From contig NC_085117.1 in NCBI RefSeq assembly GCF_030269925.1, forward strand, positions 13,082,731 through 13,146,730: a DNA stretch of 64,000 bases, written 5' to 3'. Origin of the DNA: Bombyx mori. Lineage: Eukaryota; Arthropoda; Insecta; Lepidoptera; Bombycidae. The notes beneath the pieces are model-generated. The model saw only the letters and a program-made list of their open reading frames with translations. It ran no database searches and was not told where the DNA came from. Made by a program: the position numbers and the translations under genes. This document shows, piece by piece, positions 1-11,560 of this stretch (positions are counted from its first letter, which is position 1; every line of letters starts with the position of its first letter).

Positions 1-29
1 GAGATGGCATTGTATAAAACTATAGTGAC

Positions 30-482
30 GGTCATCATCATCATCATCAGCCAATATCTGCCCACTGCTGAACATAGGCCTTCCCCAATGCCTTCCACAG
101 AATGCGGTCCTCCACCTTCCGCATCCAATAACTTCCCGGCGTGCCGGGGTCGTCGGTCCTCCTGGTTGGAGGACGCCCCACGCTCCTGGTACCCATCCGT
201 GGCCTCCATTCGAGGACTTTCCTCCCCCACCTGGCGTCGTCGGCTCGATAGACGTGACCAGCTCATTGCCACTTTAGCCTGCTACCTTTGAGAGCTATGT
301 CGTCGACTTTGGTTCTCCGTCGAATTTCTTCGTTCCGGATTTTGTCCCTTATAGATACCGAGTAGGTATAGCTCTCTCCATGGCCCGCTGTGCGACTCTT
401 AACTTATGGGCCAGCCCCGCAGTCAGTGTCCAGGTTTCCGCGCCGTAGGTCATCACGGGAAGAACGCACTCCGTGACGACCG
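30..482 (-). mobile_element. 3' fragment of an RTE-type non-LTR retrotransposon
   Basis: Read on the minus strand, the segment gives the C-terminal tail of an insect endonuclease-reverse transcriptase: a stretch with YGAETWTL, then KLRVAQRAMERA, then (after a frameshift) IRDKIRNEEIRRRTKVDD, and finally the terminal pattern with WMRKVEDRILWKALGKAYVQQWADI just before the stop. The copy ends at its 3' side in a short ATC/GAT tandem run near position 35, as is usual for RTE elements, which end in simple repeats and not in poly(A). The reading frame is broken by indels, so it is a dead, 5'-truncated copy. Clade assignment rests on motif memory. Confidence 0.75.
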
Positions 483-642
483 TTTTAAGAAAATTTATTA
501 TTTATAAGGACGCACAGCTTTGTATTGAATTACGAACAGCGAAAGTTTTTGTAATGAAAAGATGGAAATTCACAGAAAGAGTTCTAAGAAAACAATAATT
601 TGATATTAATATTTTTGCTCAATTTGATGTCTTCTAGACAAG

Positions 643-830
643 AGCTATCCTTGTTCACCACTCTCCCCTCTTTGCCTTTTCATGAGTTCTGTCTCATGCG
701 AGGTTCGGACGTGGGTTGTTGAGCGACAGGAGGCTTTAGTCGGTTTGACTCCGACATACCCTACCCGCCATCCCCAGTGAAGGGTGGGAGACCGGCGATT
801 TGCTCCTGACAACAACAAAATCTGTTCACA
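643..830 (+). repeat. possible LINE-derived patch, family not established
   Basis: This patch is richer in G and C than its surroundings and ends in a GACAACAACAAAA-type tail, which suggests the 3' end of a retroposon on the plus strand. No coding motif is visible. A short minus-strand open frame across it has no recognisable domain and I do not treat it as a gene. Confidence 0.3.
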
Positions 831-2172
831 CATTGTGCTTGTGTGTGTATGGGCTTCTGTATCCCCATCCTATCACGTGATGCTTAAACTCAATTTGAGT
901 AATTAAAAAAATTGAGTTATGCTTGTGTCATGTTGATTTTAAAGCATGTATAAAATGACTTGTGTACGCTCATATGTAATACAATAAAACATATGTACGT
1001 AATACATAGACGTAATAGTTCGAGTTATCTCACGATCTTCGTTAACATTACTTCGCAGCTTTCATTCTAGCTAAAATTCACTTCACTTTTTAAATATTTT
1101 TCTTCCAAAAATAGTCAATAGTTTGTTGATTAAAAGTGCTCCATCGTTTTCAGACGCGCCATAAATAAATGATTCTTCAAGGTTACTTACATCACTGATT
1201 TAAACACTATCAATATTATCCTGTTGACTTCTACAATTTCCAAATCCTTGACAAGAACCTTAGGGAAGCCCGATATTACGCTATACAATATGATGTCTCA
1301 GACAATCGAGTTAATCTGGGTCACCGAATCAATTTAAACAAGCAAACCGTGGAGTCGAATCCCACGTTAATTTTTAATATTATCAACTTAAAATTTGTGA
1401 ACCGCTTCTTTTCGAAACTGCTATTTAATGTCAATATATAGATATGTACAGAGCTTGAAGGCATTCATGAACACACGTCAGGTACGAATTTACTCAGAAA
1501 AATTAGCACTAGTTTAATCTATTTTGATAGAATACCTTGAATATTATATATCTTTATTTGCAGTTTTTTTATTCATTTTTCTCTTAGATTTAATATTATT
1601 TATCGATATTTTTTTCTTATTTACAACCGTTCTTATGCAAGATGTGGTCACACCCAAAAGGGTGAATTCTATAATGAATTATTTTTTTCTAACTTATTTA
1701 GATGTTTAACAATGTTTATGTGTGCAGATTTTATCCAGTTGTGTGAACCATAGAACAAAAATAAAAAAACTTGATACCTACAATGATAGTGAATACCTGC
1801 TGTATTATTTATTATATTTTTAGATGTTTTGTATAGAAACGGTTGTTTGGAAGATATTGCTTTTAGGTAGACGACCGCCCATTGTACAATTTTACCTGAA
1901 CTGACCTGAACTAAACTTCCTACGAGGTAGTTGCGTCTAGGGGGCATGCGGGCTATGTAAGATTGGACCGTCCACAGATGCAGAGCGGGTCCTGGTCCCA
2001 AGCCCAAGTCCACCACTGAACTGAAGGCCGACATAAATTAAGTCGCCATGCATGAAGGACGTGAAAGCTATCACAGCTAACTGACCGTAACACGCCATTG
2101 TTAAGTCGCAAGACAACCGTGATTATCCGAGAGTTAAATCAGTATTGTTTTTGCTATTATACGTAAATAATG
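831..2172. other. AT-rich intergenic DNA
   Basis: I see no gene, RNA or recognisable repeat here. Short open frames near 1524-1709 and 1669-2034 are low-complexity, overlap on opposite strands and have no domain. Confidence 0.5.
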
Positions 2173-2613
2173 TTTTTTTTTTTATTGCTTAGATGGGTGG
2201 ACGAGCTCACAGCCCACCCGGTGCTATGTGGTTACTGGAGCCCATAGACATCCACAACGTAAATGCGCCACCTACCTTGAGATACAAGTTCTAAGGTCTC
2301 AAGTATAGTTACAACGGCTGCCCCACCCTTCAAACCGAAACGCATTACTGCTTCACGGCGGAAATAGGCAGGGTGGTGGTACCTACCCGCACGGACTCAC
2401 AAGAGGTCCTACCACCAGTAATTACGCAAATTATAATTTTGCGGGTTTCATTTTTATTACACGATGTTGTTCCTTCACCGTGGAAGTCAATCGTGAACAT
2501 TTGTTGAGTACGTATTTCATTAGAAAAATTGGTACCCGCCTGCGGGATTCGAACACCGGTGCATCGCTTCAACACGAATGCACCGGACGTCTTATCCGTT
2601 AGGCCACGACGAC
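2173..2613 (-). repeat. full-length Bm1-type SINE
   Basis: The poly(T) at the left is the reversed A-tail; the right end is the tRNA-derived head (GTCGTCGTGGCCTAA) with an RNA polymerase III B-box-like GTTCGAATCCC. The order head, body, tail with AGCAATAAAA is shared with at least five other copies in the window. Flanks TACGTAAAT (left) and TACGAAATT (right) could be an imperfect target-site duplication. Confidence 0.85.
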
Positions 2614-3237
2614 TACGAAATTCAAATTGAATTCAAAACTCGTAAGAATTAAAATTCAATAGCGTAATGAAAATCAGAAAGGGCTGTGAATCTGTTCATG
2701 TTTTTACAATTTTACATTTCATGTTTAAATAATGTAATGTAAGTCTAATATAACGTTAATGTTTGTATAACATCAGTTTTGTGTGTTACCAGGTTTTCAT
2801 TTTTGGCCCTATTTAGTTGACAGTTGGCAGTTCGTTTTATGACTGCGCCCATGACATTTCTTGTGTCCATAAGTCTGCCAACGATTGCAAAAAAGTTAAC
2901 TGCGATAATTTTGTATCTACTTCTACTACTACTTCTACTACTATTTTCATTTAATCTACCTTAAAATGGTAGGCCATTACAATGAACATGAATATAAATC
3001 AGCACGGAAATCGTTTAAGAAAAATAATAGGAATTATGAGCACTATCTAACCGCTGATGGCCTATGGGGCTATTGCTACTCATAGACTCGAGCTAATCAC
3101 CAAAATGGGGACAAACGACAACGTCATTAATATTTATATAGAAGGATATTAAATTAATACTTTAATAGAAGCTATATAAAACTAAAAAATGCAGAAAATT
3201 TTAAATGCAGATTTCAAGCGGCCTGCTCACTTTCTGG
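2614..3237. other. intergenic, nothing recognised
   Basis: AT-rich DNA with a short CTACTACTTCTACTACTA run near 2920-2943. No gene or repeat is supported. Confidence 0.4.
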
Positions 3238-3895
3238 TAACTGGTAGTAGAGCGTCTTGCGAGTCCGGGCGGGTAGGTACCTACCTATTTCCGCCGTAAA
3301 CAGTAATGCGATTCAGTTTTTTTTTCTTTTTTTTTATTGCTAAGATGTGTGGACGAGCTCACAGCCCACCTGATATTAAGTGGTTACTGGAGCCCATAGA
3401 CATCTACAACGTAAATGCGCCACCCACCTTGAGATATAAGTTCTAAGCTCTCGGTATAGTTACAACGGCTGCCACCCTTCAAACCGAAACGCATTACTGC
3501 TTCACGGCAGAAATAGGCGGGGCGGTGGTACCTCTACCCGTGCGGACTCACAAGAGGTCCTTCCACCAGTAAGTACGAAAATTATAATTTTTGCGGGTTT
3601 GATTTTTATTACACGATGTTATTCCTTCACCGTGGAAGTCAATCGTGAACAATTGTTAAGTACGTATTTCATTAGAAAAATTGGTACCCGCCTGCGGGAT
3701 TCGAACATCGGTGCACCGCTAGATCCGAATGCACCGGACATCTTATCCTTTAGGCCACGACGACATCAGACAAGAAAGTGAAAGGCAGAAAAGTAAGGCA
3801 GCCGTTTTACTATAAAACTGAGACTTAGAACTCGTGTTAATGTCTATGGGCATCGGTAACCACTTAACACCAGAGCGGTAACCTCGTCCACCCAA
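3238..3895 (+). repeat. older Bm1 SINE interrupted by a second Bm1
   Basis: Two pieces of one plus-strand Bm1 flank the copy at 3317-3764: the central part (3238-3316, ending GTAATGCGATTCAG) and the 3' part (about 3795-3895, from GGCAGCCG to GTCCACCC). Together they restore the Bm1 order except for the tRNA head, which is missing, and some decay. Confidence 0.75.
3317..3764 (-). repeat. full-length Bm1 SINE nested in an older Bm1
   Basis: This complete minus-strand copy has poly(T) at the left and the tRNA-like head, with GATTCGAAC and GGCCACGACGAC, at the right. It interrupts the plus-strand Bm1 fragment that resumes after 3764. Confidence 0.85.
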
Positions 3896-4235
3896 ACCAG
3901 CATAAATTTAAAAAAAGGTACTTTCATCGCCACACCACACTCAGTCGACTAGTTATTTTACAGGACAATTTCACCATAGCATGAAACCTTGACTAATGAC
4001 AATTGGACCGGAAGAACTTTAATGTCCATCTTTACTTCTGTTAGAGTAGACTATGATCACCACTGACCATAGATATGTGCAATATCGGGGACTCAACCTA
4101 GCTCCCGTTTTCTCTAACCTATCTTCTATCGGTTTACTTCAATTTACTTTTTTATTTGACGAATGAACGAGTACACCTGATCTGACTGTCGAAGTCGCTA
4201 ATGTGGAGATGCATATTCCCTTAGAGCAATTTATA

Positions 4236-4335
4236 TCTCCCCCCGGGGTTCGAACACCGGTAATTATCAATAATCGCACCGTTTGATACGAATACACTGT
4301 AAGTCTTCTTTTAGACTACCATGACCTTTCCCTGG
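4236..4335 (-). repeat. degenerate tRNA-derived SINE head
   Basis: The GGGGTTCGAACACCGGT segment and the decayed TTTAGACTACCATGACC resemble the reversed head of Bm1. The body is not recognisable. This is an old copy. Confidence 0.5.
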
Positions 4336-5390
4336 TGTAAATGAAAACGAAATTTATTGAAACAAATAATTTTAAAAGATACAAAATTGACTCAATGTAT
4401 TTTTTAGTCTTCAAATCAAGCTCGCACAACCTCTGTGCTGCAACACGCGCAATTCGGAAAACCCGGTCTTTGCCTTGCAACATCAACAAGTAATTGGCAA
4501 AAATTAGTCATATTTTCATACGCAACGCATGTTCCGAAGTAATTTTTTTTAATGAAAATAGTTTGTTATGGTAGTAATACGTATACACTACAGGTATACA
4601 AATTATTTGTACCGAATACGAAATTTCCGTTTTTTTTTTTGAGTGCTCATAAAATAAATATCCTAATAGAATATCAACACACAACTTTTACGAATAATCG
4701 ATTTGAACTCTCGGATTTCGTAATCGAGAACATGACTCATGTTTCGATTACAGCGTTACGTAACAAAATACGAAACTATGTAAAGTCGCAACAAAAAAAT
4801 GTAAACAGTGAACGGTCAGTCCACTCGCAGCGAATGTGTGGACTGTTCCACACATTGAACTTATTTTGAGTAAAATAAAAATTTATAGAAACACGAGCCG
4901 ATTCAAAGACATTACTCAAAATGTTAAGAAGTATAATATAGTACATGAAATACAGTTTAATAAAAAAAAACCTATTCGAATTGATACTTAATATTTTCAA
5001 AACAATTTAAAATATAATTCATGGAGTCTACGTTCGCCAACGAATCGAATGATCCGATGATACTATGTGTAGAAGCTTCTTTAAAATCTGATTGATTCAC
5101 GTTTTCGGGCGAGTATGCATAGTCGCAATCCAGAACTTGTTTTATAGCACTTGAGTTCGATGCACTATAAGCTTGTGATACTCAAGCATTTTTCTGTTCG
5201 ATCAATCATTGTTTTAGGCCAAATAATCTAGAATGCTAGTTAGTAAAACGCGGCCACGCTCCGCTATTACTTTCGCTAAATGTATGAAATACACATTTTT
5301 GATGAGACTGCTCGCATGTTATTTACCATGCGTTGATGGCACTATGATAAAAACCTACCCTCAAGTGGCAACAATCTATCTATCTTCTAT
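4336..5390. other. AT-rich intergenic DNA
   Basis: A 105-aa open frame at 4552-4869 is AT-driven, overlaps an opposite-strand frame and has no recognisable domain. No gene is called. Confidence 0.4.
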
Positions 5391-5391
5391 C

Positions 5392-5522
5392 TTTTAACCC
5401 GCTGACGTCCACTGCTGGAAATGGGCTTACCCCAAGCCTCGCCACAACGACCAGTCTTGCGCTACCTGCATCCAGCGGATTCCCGCTTGCTTCAACAGGT
5501 CGTCGATCCCACTAGATGGAAA
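5392..5522 (-). mobile_element. RTE-type LINE 3' tail (second family)
   Basis: On the minus strand it encodes the remnant tail pattern with AGIRWMQ, then QDWSLWRGLG and the terminal WTSAG-like end. It shares CGTCCACTGCTGGA and the CCCCAAGCCTCGCCACAA block with the copy at 49270-49432. It is short and 5'-truncated. Confidence 0.6.
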
Positions 5523-5954
5523 GCCTAAAACATCTCAAAACCCCTACATGTTAAATACCGCTAGAATCATTAAAACTTAAATGGGAAAATATTTATGCGA
5601 AAAGTACTCAATTTTATAACAATGAATAAAAGCGACGCTCGTTATCCCAGACTATTGTTAGTCCATTACAATATAATTTGATAAAATCAGTTCACCGATA
5701 AATTACATGTTGTTTGTTTGTGGACGTTATATTATTATACTAATTGGAATATTTCACGTTTTAAAAAAGTAACTACGAAGTATTAGAAAATGTTGACAAC
5801 AAAAGTTTCCAGCACTGAATTAACAATTTATTTTTTTGTTATTCGTGTAAAATATCCGAAATCCTTCATCGGAAACTTAACTGACTCTTTTTGCCTTAAC
5901 TGTATGCCAATTTTAATCGAAGTGTCAATTGTATTGCCTAACGTCTGCTCCACT
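5523..5954. other. intergenic, nothing recognised
   Basis: AT-rich DNA without supported genes or repeats. Confidence 0.4.
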
Positions 5955-6225
5955 TTTTCTTTCCTACCTAGTCGCTGGAAGCCTAAGAGGCTATTCCTAC
6001 GCCCGGGCGGGTAGGCGAACTCACGGGCTCAACCTGAGACAATTGGCTAACGCTAACTCTAGCAAGCGCAGTGTTTCGCAGAATCTAGCACCAGATCCGA
6101 ATCGCTACCCACTCAGAAGATCCGGCGACAAACTCAGTGGGCTGTGTCTATGGTTTAGTTTGCTCGGCGAACTCTTTGTCCCAATCGATGATTTCGACGA
6201 GGACGTCTGCTCCACCCTTCAAACC
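5955..6225 (-). mobile_element. jockey-clade LINE (BMC1-like) 3' end, decayed
   Basis: The reversed tail (CCTACCTAG...GCCTAAGAGGCTATTCC), the CTCACGGGCTCAACC block and the AAGATCCGGCGACAAACTCAGTGGGCTG core match the better preserved copies at 23397-23699 and 39062-39512. It is 5'-truncated and diverged. Confidence 0.7.
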
Positions 6226-7378
6226 GGAACGCATCAGTTCTTATCAGTGGTAAATGCCAGCTCACAATACTCAATATCACCGATCGCGGTACGCTAGTAT
6301 CCAATCTCTGCTGTATTCCTTAATCTCCCTTTAAATGGAGTTCTCCTTTTCTATTCAAAGCCACCACACAGACGTTATTGTATATTTCCTAAGATTGCCT
6401 GTTGAGCCACCGAATTACAAAGGCCTAATAATTTTATTTATAAGTATTATACGTCCATCAAAGTCGTAGTAAAATAGAAATGGTTCAGCGAACTATTACG
6501 TAAGCGTTTGTACCGTACCGTTGGGTGTCGGGGGCACGGACCGTGAATCCGGGTACATCTCTAAACAAATCACAAATGACATCTTTTTTATAGCTTCTGA
6601 AGAAGAGCGAGTTCACTCTTAACTCTAGTGTATTTTATTATTGGGCCGAGTATTATGACACTGCGATCTACTTTGCGACATGACGTTAAAATCAATTTGA
6701 CTTATTTTCATTGTGACTATAATTATGTGTAATAATTATTATGTGCAATAAAGTATATTCTCTCTCTCTCTCTCTCTCTAAAATTTCATTTTCTTACACA
6801 TTGTTAATTTAATTTTAGACAAAAGTTTTGAAAACAACAAAAAAAAATTGCTAATAATTGAAAAAATCAACTAATAACAACGTTTTGTCTACACTTTTTA
6901 TGTGTCTTAAATAAAATAATTCAGACTACTTTTTACCAAAATCAAAAACGATATCACACGATTAAGCCGTAAAAGGAGTTTTAATTAATTATTTTGACTT
7001 TAGTAAAACGTTCTACTATACTACAATTATCTCCAACAAAATACAATTAATCTCAACATTTTGATTTAATTATGTTTCATATTTATAACTATTAATTGTA
7101 CTTACATATTTTTTTTCGTGTAATAATCGAAAAAATACACTTTCTCATTTATTTTTATGATATAAAGTTCGTTCATAGATGTCGTAAAATCATATTATAG
7201 CTGATTCAGCCAAGCAGGATTTTAGATGTTGCAGCTTGCTCAAGAGGGGGTTTCCAGGTGAGCCGGAGCTGCACGCGGTCTTGCTTAGCGGCCCTTGCGC
7301 AACGGTTCGACGAACCATTTCATTACGTGCTGAATAAAGCAGCGTGCGTGCTATCAAACGGGACACTATTTTTTTTTT
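6226..7378. other. AT-rich intergenic DNA with a (TC)n microsatellite
   Basis: A TC dinucleotide run lies at about 6760-6779, just after GCAATAAAG. A somewhat GC-richer patch at 7200-7340 matches nothing I know. No gene is supported. Confidence 0.5.
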
Positions 7379-7380
7379 TT

Positions 7381-7625
7381 ACTAGCTGACCCGGCAGACT
7401 TCGTAGTGCCTCAATCGATAAATAAAAGACCTATGCTTTTGTATAAAATAAACTTAAAACAAACAAAAGGAATCCGTCCGACGTCCGATTTTCATATTTA
7501 TCTACCTTTTAAACCTTCTCTGGACTTCCACAAATAATTCAAGACCAAAATTAGCCAAATCGGTCCAGCCGTTCTCGAGTTTTAACGAGACTAACGAACA
7601 GCAATTCATTTTTATGTATATAGAT
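7381..7625 (+). repeat. interspersed repeat starting CTAGCTGACCCGGCAGAC
   Basis: It starts ACTAGCTGACCCGGCAGAC and ends TTTTATGTATATAGAT, with an internal AAATCGGTCCAGCCGTTCTC. The copy at 22908-23203 is the same family; 9272-9644 and 41662-42015 have a similar start and end but a different interior. I cannot place it in a class: it may be a LINE 3' end or a non-autonomous element. Confidence 0.6.
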
Positions 7626-7639
7626 TTTAGGATCGAAGT

Positions 7640-7841
7640 ATTAATGGTGGCCCGGAGGCCTTTCCAGTTTCACCAGGACAGGTTGGCGAGCAAGGACTCA
7701 GCCAGAAGGGGTGAGATTTGCTAACAACTACCCGAGTGCCTCCGAAAAAGACCTAATAACTCAAGAGCAGCTGCTTCGCGAATGAATCTACTACCGGATC
7801 GGAATCGCGACCCGCTGAGAAGATCCGGCGAGAAACTCACA
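7640..7841 (-). mobile_element. jockey-clade LINE 3' end, subfamily B
   Basis: It is the reverse complement of the 3' UTR of the copy at 56155-56834: GGTGGCCCGGAGGCC, CCAGTTTCACCAGGACAGG, GAGCAGCTGCTTCGCGAATG and the AAGATCCGGCGAGAAACTCA core. It is truncated at the core, a few bases from a MITE. Confidence 0.75.
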
Positions 7842-7848
7842 TTGACTA

Positions 7849-8060
7849 TACTCTATTCCAATTACGAAGTCCCTTTTGATACTTCTTAGAACGTAACTCA
7901 TCACGTTTCGCATCATTTTTAATAATAATTTTTTGTTCATGGTCGTATATCATCATTTAAAAATACACAATCTAATCTAAATCATTATACAATGAATTCA
8001 CAGACACAATAACATAATAATAACATCTGTCAAATGGGACTTCGTAATTGGAATAGAGTA
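7849..8060. mobile_element. 212-bp MITE with terminal inverted repeats, copy 1
   Basis: The termini are TACTCTATTCCAATTACGAA (left) and its inverse TTCGTAATTGGAATAGAGTA (right), extended by several more matching bases inward. Both sides are flanked by TA, as expected for a Tc1/mariner-type target duplication. There is no coding capacity. The copy at 28415-28599 is the same family. Confidence 0.85.
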
Positions 8061-8063
8061 TAA

Positions 8064-9055
8064 TATAATATTTGCGCGCTTCAATTACGCTCGGAACGAA
8101 CTGGCTTGCTTACTGAATATGTATTTGTTAATAACTTATCAATTTATGTATTATAAATAGTTATGAAAAGTTATATATAAGACAAGACCGTTCAGTATCT
8201 TTTAATTATTTGTTTGTCAACTTATTTTTTTTTTGTTTAGTAAAAATTGAGAACGTTAGTTAGGAAAAAAAATTTAGTGTTTTTTAGTCCATCATTTCAG
8301 TCAGTCTTATTTTCAAACCTTGAAAAAAAAGGGTCAACAAATAATAATGTAATACATAAAAAAAACATCTATAGTTAAGCTTAATGTGATCTACATTTAG
8401 AAGATTATAATAATAATAGTCTATCACTAAGGCACAGGCAATGGGCCCAGGTCTCTTCAAATTAATTTTCTTTTAAGTGCTCACATCGTTACGAGTTTTC
8501 CTACCTAACATCTAACTAAGCCTAACTTTCTTATCTTACGTACTTCAAACTACACCGTGAAAGTGGATACGTCTGCCATAATTATGCCTACCACTAAACA
8601 TTTAACACTAGGTAGGCAGTGAGTCTGTCTACCCATAGTATCTAAAAAACAGAAATATGAATAAACATGAAATGTTATTCACAAATAAAAACATTACGCA
8701 AACACAAGCTTCGAACGCGTTGAAATCTTTTATACGAAATAAAAAATATACAGAACTTTGAATAGATCAATTCTAAAAATGATTTAATTTTGTAAATAAT
8801 GTACAAAATTCTATTACGAAAATAGGTCTTACATATATTAGTTTATCGATAAAACCACTAAAAAGGTTCAAAGGAAAGTTGACTAACTCCGGATAAGGCT
8901 CCTACGCTATGAACGAGGATTCTTTGTAGGCGTCATTTTTAGAGCATTAGGTAACAATACGACCTCTCCAACACAGTTTGCACAATATGACTGTGTATGC
9001 TAGAATGTATTTATAACAGAATCAAAAATTTAGTTTAGTATTTTTTTCTACCTCT
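8064..9055. other. AT-rich intergenic DNA
   Basis: I see no gene or repeat. Confidence 0.4.
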
Positions 9056-9250
9056 AGACGGGTGAATGAACTCACGACCCACTTAGCATTAAGTGATTAC
9101 GGGAGCTCATTGTCACAACAAGAATTGAGATAGTGGTTTCGATTTTATTAGCTGTATCACTCCTCAACCGGAATGGTAGCTGGTTTGCGTTCCAGGACAG
9201 AGGTGTCTTCCCATCCGGGCTAACGATACGCCTGCTGTAATTCTGTATTG
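9056..9250 (-). repeat. degenerate Bm1-like SINE
   Basis: CTAGACGGGTGAATGAACTCACGACCCACTT and ATTAAGTGATTACGGGAGC follow the Bm1 tail order with many changes. The head is absent. Confidence 0.5.
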
Positions 9251-9271
9251 ACCGGTACGATTTTATAACAT

Positions 9272-9644
9272 GACTAGCTGACCCGGCAAACATTGTTTTG
9301 CCATATATAAGATTTCTATGGAATTTCTAGTGTAGAAAAAAAAACTAACTTATTGTAAGTGTGTAAGGGTGTGGTAAATGAGTGAAAGAGGTATGTAGTG
9401 CTGTGAACGATGAGAGAATATATAATAAAAATAACAAAACCTCATTCAACCACATAATACCTCATTATAACAAAAAAAATAATGTCCAAATAAAAAAAAA
9501 ATGTTAGGGGTATGAAAAATAGATAGCAGCCGATTCTCAGGCTTACTGAATATCCATAAAAAATTTCATGAGAATCGGTCAAGCGGTTTCGGAGGAGTAT
9601 GAGAACGAACATTGTGACACGAGAATTTTATATATTAGATAGAA
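9272..9644 (+). repeat. interspersed repeat, CTAGCTGACCCGGCAAAC type
   Basis: It starts CTAGCTGACCCGGCAAAC and ends GAATTTTATATATTAGAT. The interior has TTTCTAGTGTAGAAAA, GTGGTAAATGAGTGAAAGAGG and GAATCGGTCAAGCGGTTTC, and is shared closely with 41662-42015. The class is unresolved. Confidence 0.65.
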
Positions 9645-10585
9645 TAATCCGTTGTGTAAGTCATTCATGAACACGAGCTAAGCAGATACAAATTTGTAAC
9701 TTGAACTGTTATATATCGTAAGGGTGAAAGGCTAAAGGCGACCTTTCACTTAGTACGCGACATTTATCTTTGTAATTAAAGGTCCGTTTTATTTGGTATT
9801 AGTATGAACAATTCGTTGAAAATAAACAACGGTTCATGCAAACAAACTTCTATATTCACAATTTAAACTTTTTTTTAAAAGCGCTATCTGCATTTATACT
9901 TTTTAAAGGAAGAGGAAGGAGAGAAGAAGGAGGAACGGAGGGAAGAAAAAAGTGAAATACGTTAATAGCATCACTTTTTTTCTTTTCTTTTTCTTTTTTC
10001 TTTGCTTCTTTATATTTAAAATATGTATGTAACCTACTATTTGCATGGTTAAAGAGCTTATTATTATTATTGTCAACAATTCGATGCCATTAATTAGAAA
10101 TCAAATAACTGAAGAAGTTTATTGTTATTATATTTTTTTTCAAATTTTAATCTTTAAAGTTGCAAAAATCTCGCTTAAACCAAATAGCTTTTTTTGCGAC
10201 CGCAAACACGAATAAAACTACTTTTACACAAAATAAAGTGGAGTATTCGAATCGTCGGAAAATCAAAACAGTAAAGGCATGAGACAAACGTAAAATAAAT
10301 GTGATTGATAGTTTGGGTTCGTAAGACTATATCCCACCAGTCACTGCGACACGTACGGGTTTTTTTTTCAAGATTGTTCCTCAGATGAGTTTACAGCGCG
10401 AGCTAGTTTGTTTTTCAAAGGTATTTAATAACAGTATTCCAGAGTATTTAATATCTACGTCAGAGCCCAAAATGCAGCATAAACTTTACTCTTCTTTGAC
10501 AAACATACTCGAATATTTTCCGAAGTGCACATTTTTATACAGAGCAGTACTATAGAGTCGTTTCTTCCTCTTCGTAAAGCACTGC
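9645..10585. other. intergenic DNA with purine and pyrimidine tracts
   Basis: A nearly pure purine run (about 9905-9953) is followed after about 20 bp by a nearly pure pyrimidine run (about 9974-10011). Otherwise nothing is recognised. Confidence 0.5.
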
Positions 10586-10586
10586 T

Positions 10587-10830
10587 TTTTTTTCCAACCT
10601 ATGCTGATAGCCTTGAGAGGCTATTTCAGATTATCTTTGACGTGTAATGAGCTGACGGGGCTCAAACCGGGAGTGTTGCTAACACTGGCCCCAGCAAAAG
10701 CAGCGCTTCGCAAAATCTGCCACCGAATTTGAAACGTGACCTACTGAGAAGATCCGGCGAGAAATTCAATGGGCTGTGTCTCTGGGTTAATTTACTCGTC
10801 GAGCCCTTCGTCGAAGTAGGTACTGCTGAT
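10587..10830 (-). mobile_element. jockey-clade LINE 3' end (subfamily A)
   Basis: The reversed A-tail is at 10587, then GCTGATAGCCTTGAGAGGCTATTTC and the AAGATCCGGCGAGAAATTCA core, ending near CGTCGAGCCCTTCGTCG. It is 5'-truncated. It faces an inverted copy at 10934-11136. Confidence 0.8.
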
Positions 10831-10933
10831 CGAATCAGTTGCAAAGCCCAATATGTGCTTGTACCTTTTTTATTATTCTCCCACATTCTGCTCGTAGAAG
10901 GGGAGAGCGGGGGGATAAGTGTATTAACCCCAT

Positions 10934-11136
10934 AGACACAGCCCCCTGAGTTTCTCACCGGATCTTCTCAGTGGGTCGCGTTTCCGATCCGGTGGTAGAT
11001 TCTGCGAAGCACTGCTCTTGCTAGGGTCAGTGTTAGCAACTCTCCGGTTGAGCCCCGTGAGATCACCTACAAACGTTAGGGTGAAGCTGAAATAGCCTCT
11101 CAAGGCTATCAGCATAGGTAGAAAAAGAAAAAAAAA
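10934..11136 (+). mobile_element. jockey-clade LINE 3' end (subfamily A)
   Basis: It runs from the CACAGCCCCCTGAGTTTCTC core to GGCTATCAGCATAGGTAG and a purine tail. It is truncated just upstream of the core, leaving only about 200 bp. Confidence 0.8.
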
Positions 11137-11420
11137 GGGATAAGTGTAAATATTTTAAAATGAATAAAATCTAGAACTAAAACTGAGTATGTAATTTATT
11201 CTCCCGTTTTTTAATTTGCTATTGTTTCCGGCCTGTCGAATATTGTAGTGTTCGTTATTACAAACGACTGCGTCTTTAAAGTACATATAATGACAATAAG
11301 AAACACGATATTAAACTGTAAAAGTAGCTTCAATTATGTCTACGTCTCGCGAAAACAGGAGAAAATACAATAGTAATGAATTCAATAAAAATGCACATTA
11401 AAATTTAAATCAAATTTATT

Positions 11421-11560
11421 GTTGTACTGTAAAAACTGAGACCTTAGAACTCATATTTTAAGGTACGTGATGACATTTAAATTGTAGATGTATGGGCTGC
11501 TGTAACCGCTTAACACCAGGTGGACCGTGAAAGAGACCACCCGTCTAAGCAAAAAAAAGT
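11421..11560 (+). repeat. Bm1 SINE, 3' part only
   Basis: It starts at TGTACTGTAAAAACTGAGACC and runs through CCGCTTAACACCAGGTGGAC to CACCCGTCTAAGCAAAAAA. The tRNA head is absent, so the copy is 5'-truncated. Confidence 0.75.

Noticed and set aside
4552..5000. Frames of 105 and 74 codons on opposite strands
   Set aside because: They overlap, are AT-driven, and lack recognisable motifs.
10662..11115. Three overlapping frames of 60-100 codons
   Set aside because: They lie wholly in the inverted pair of LINE 3' UTRs.
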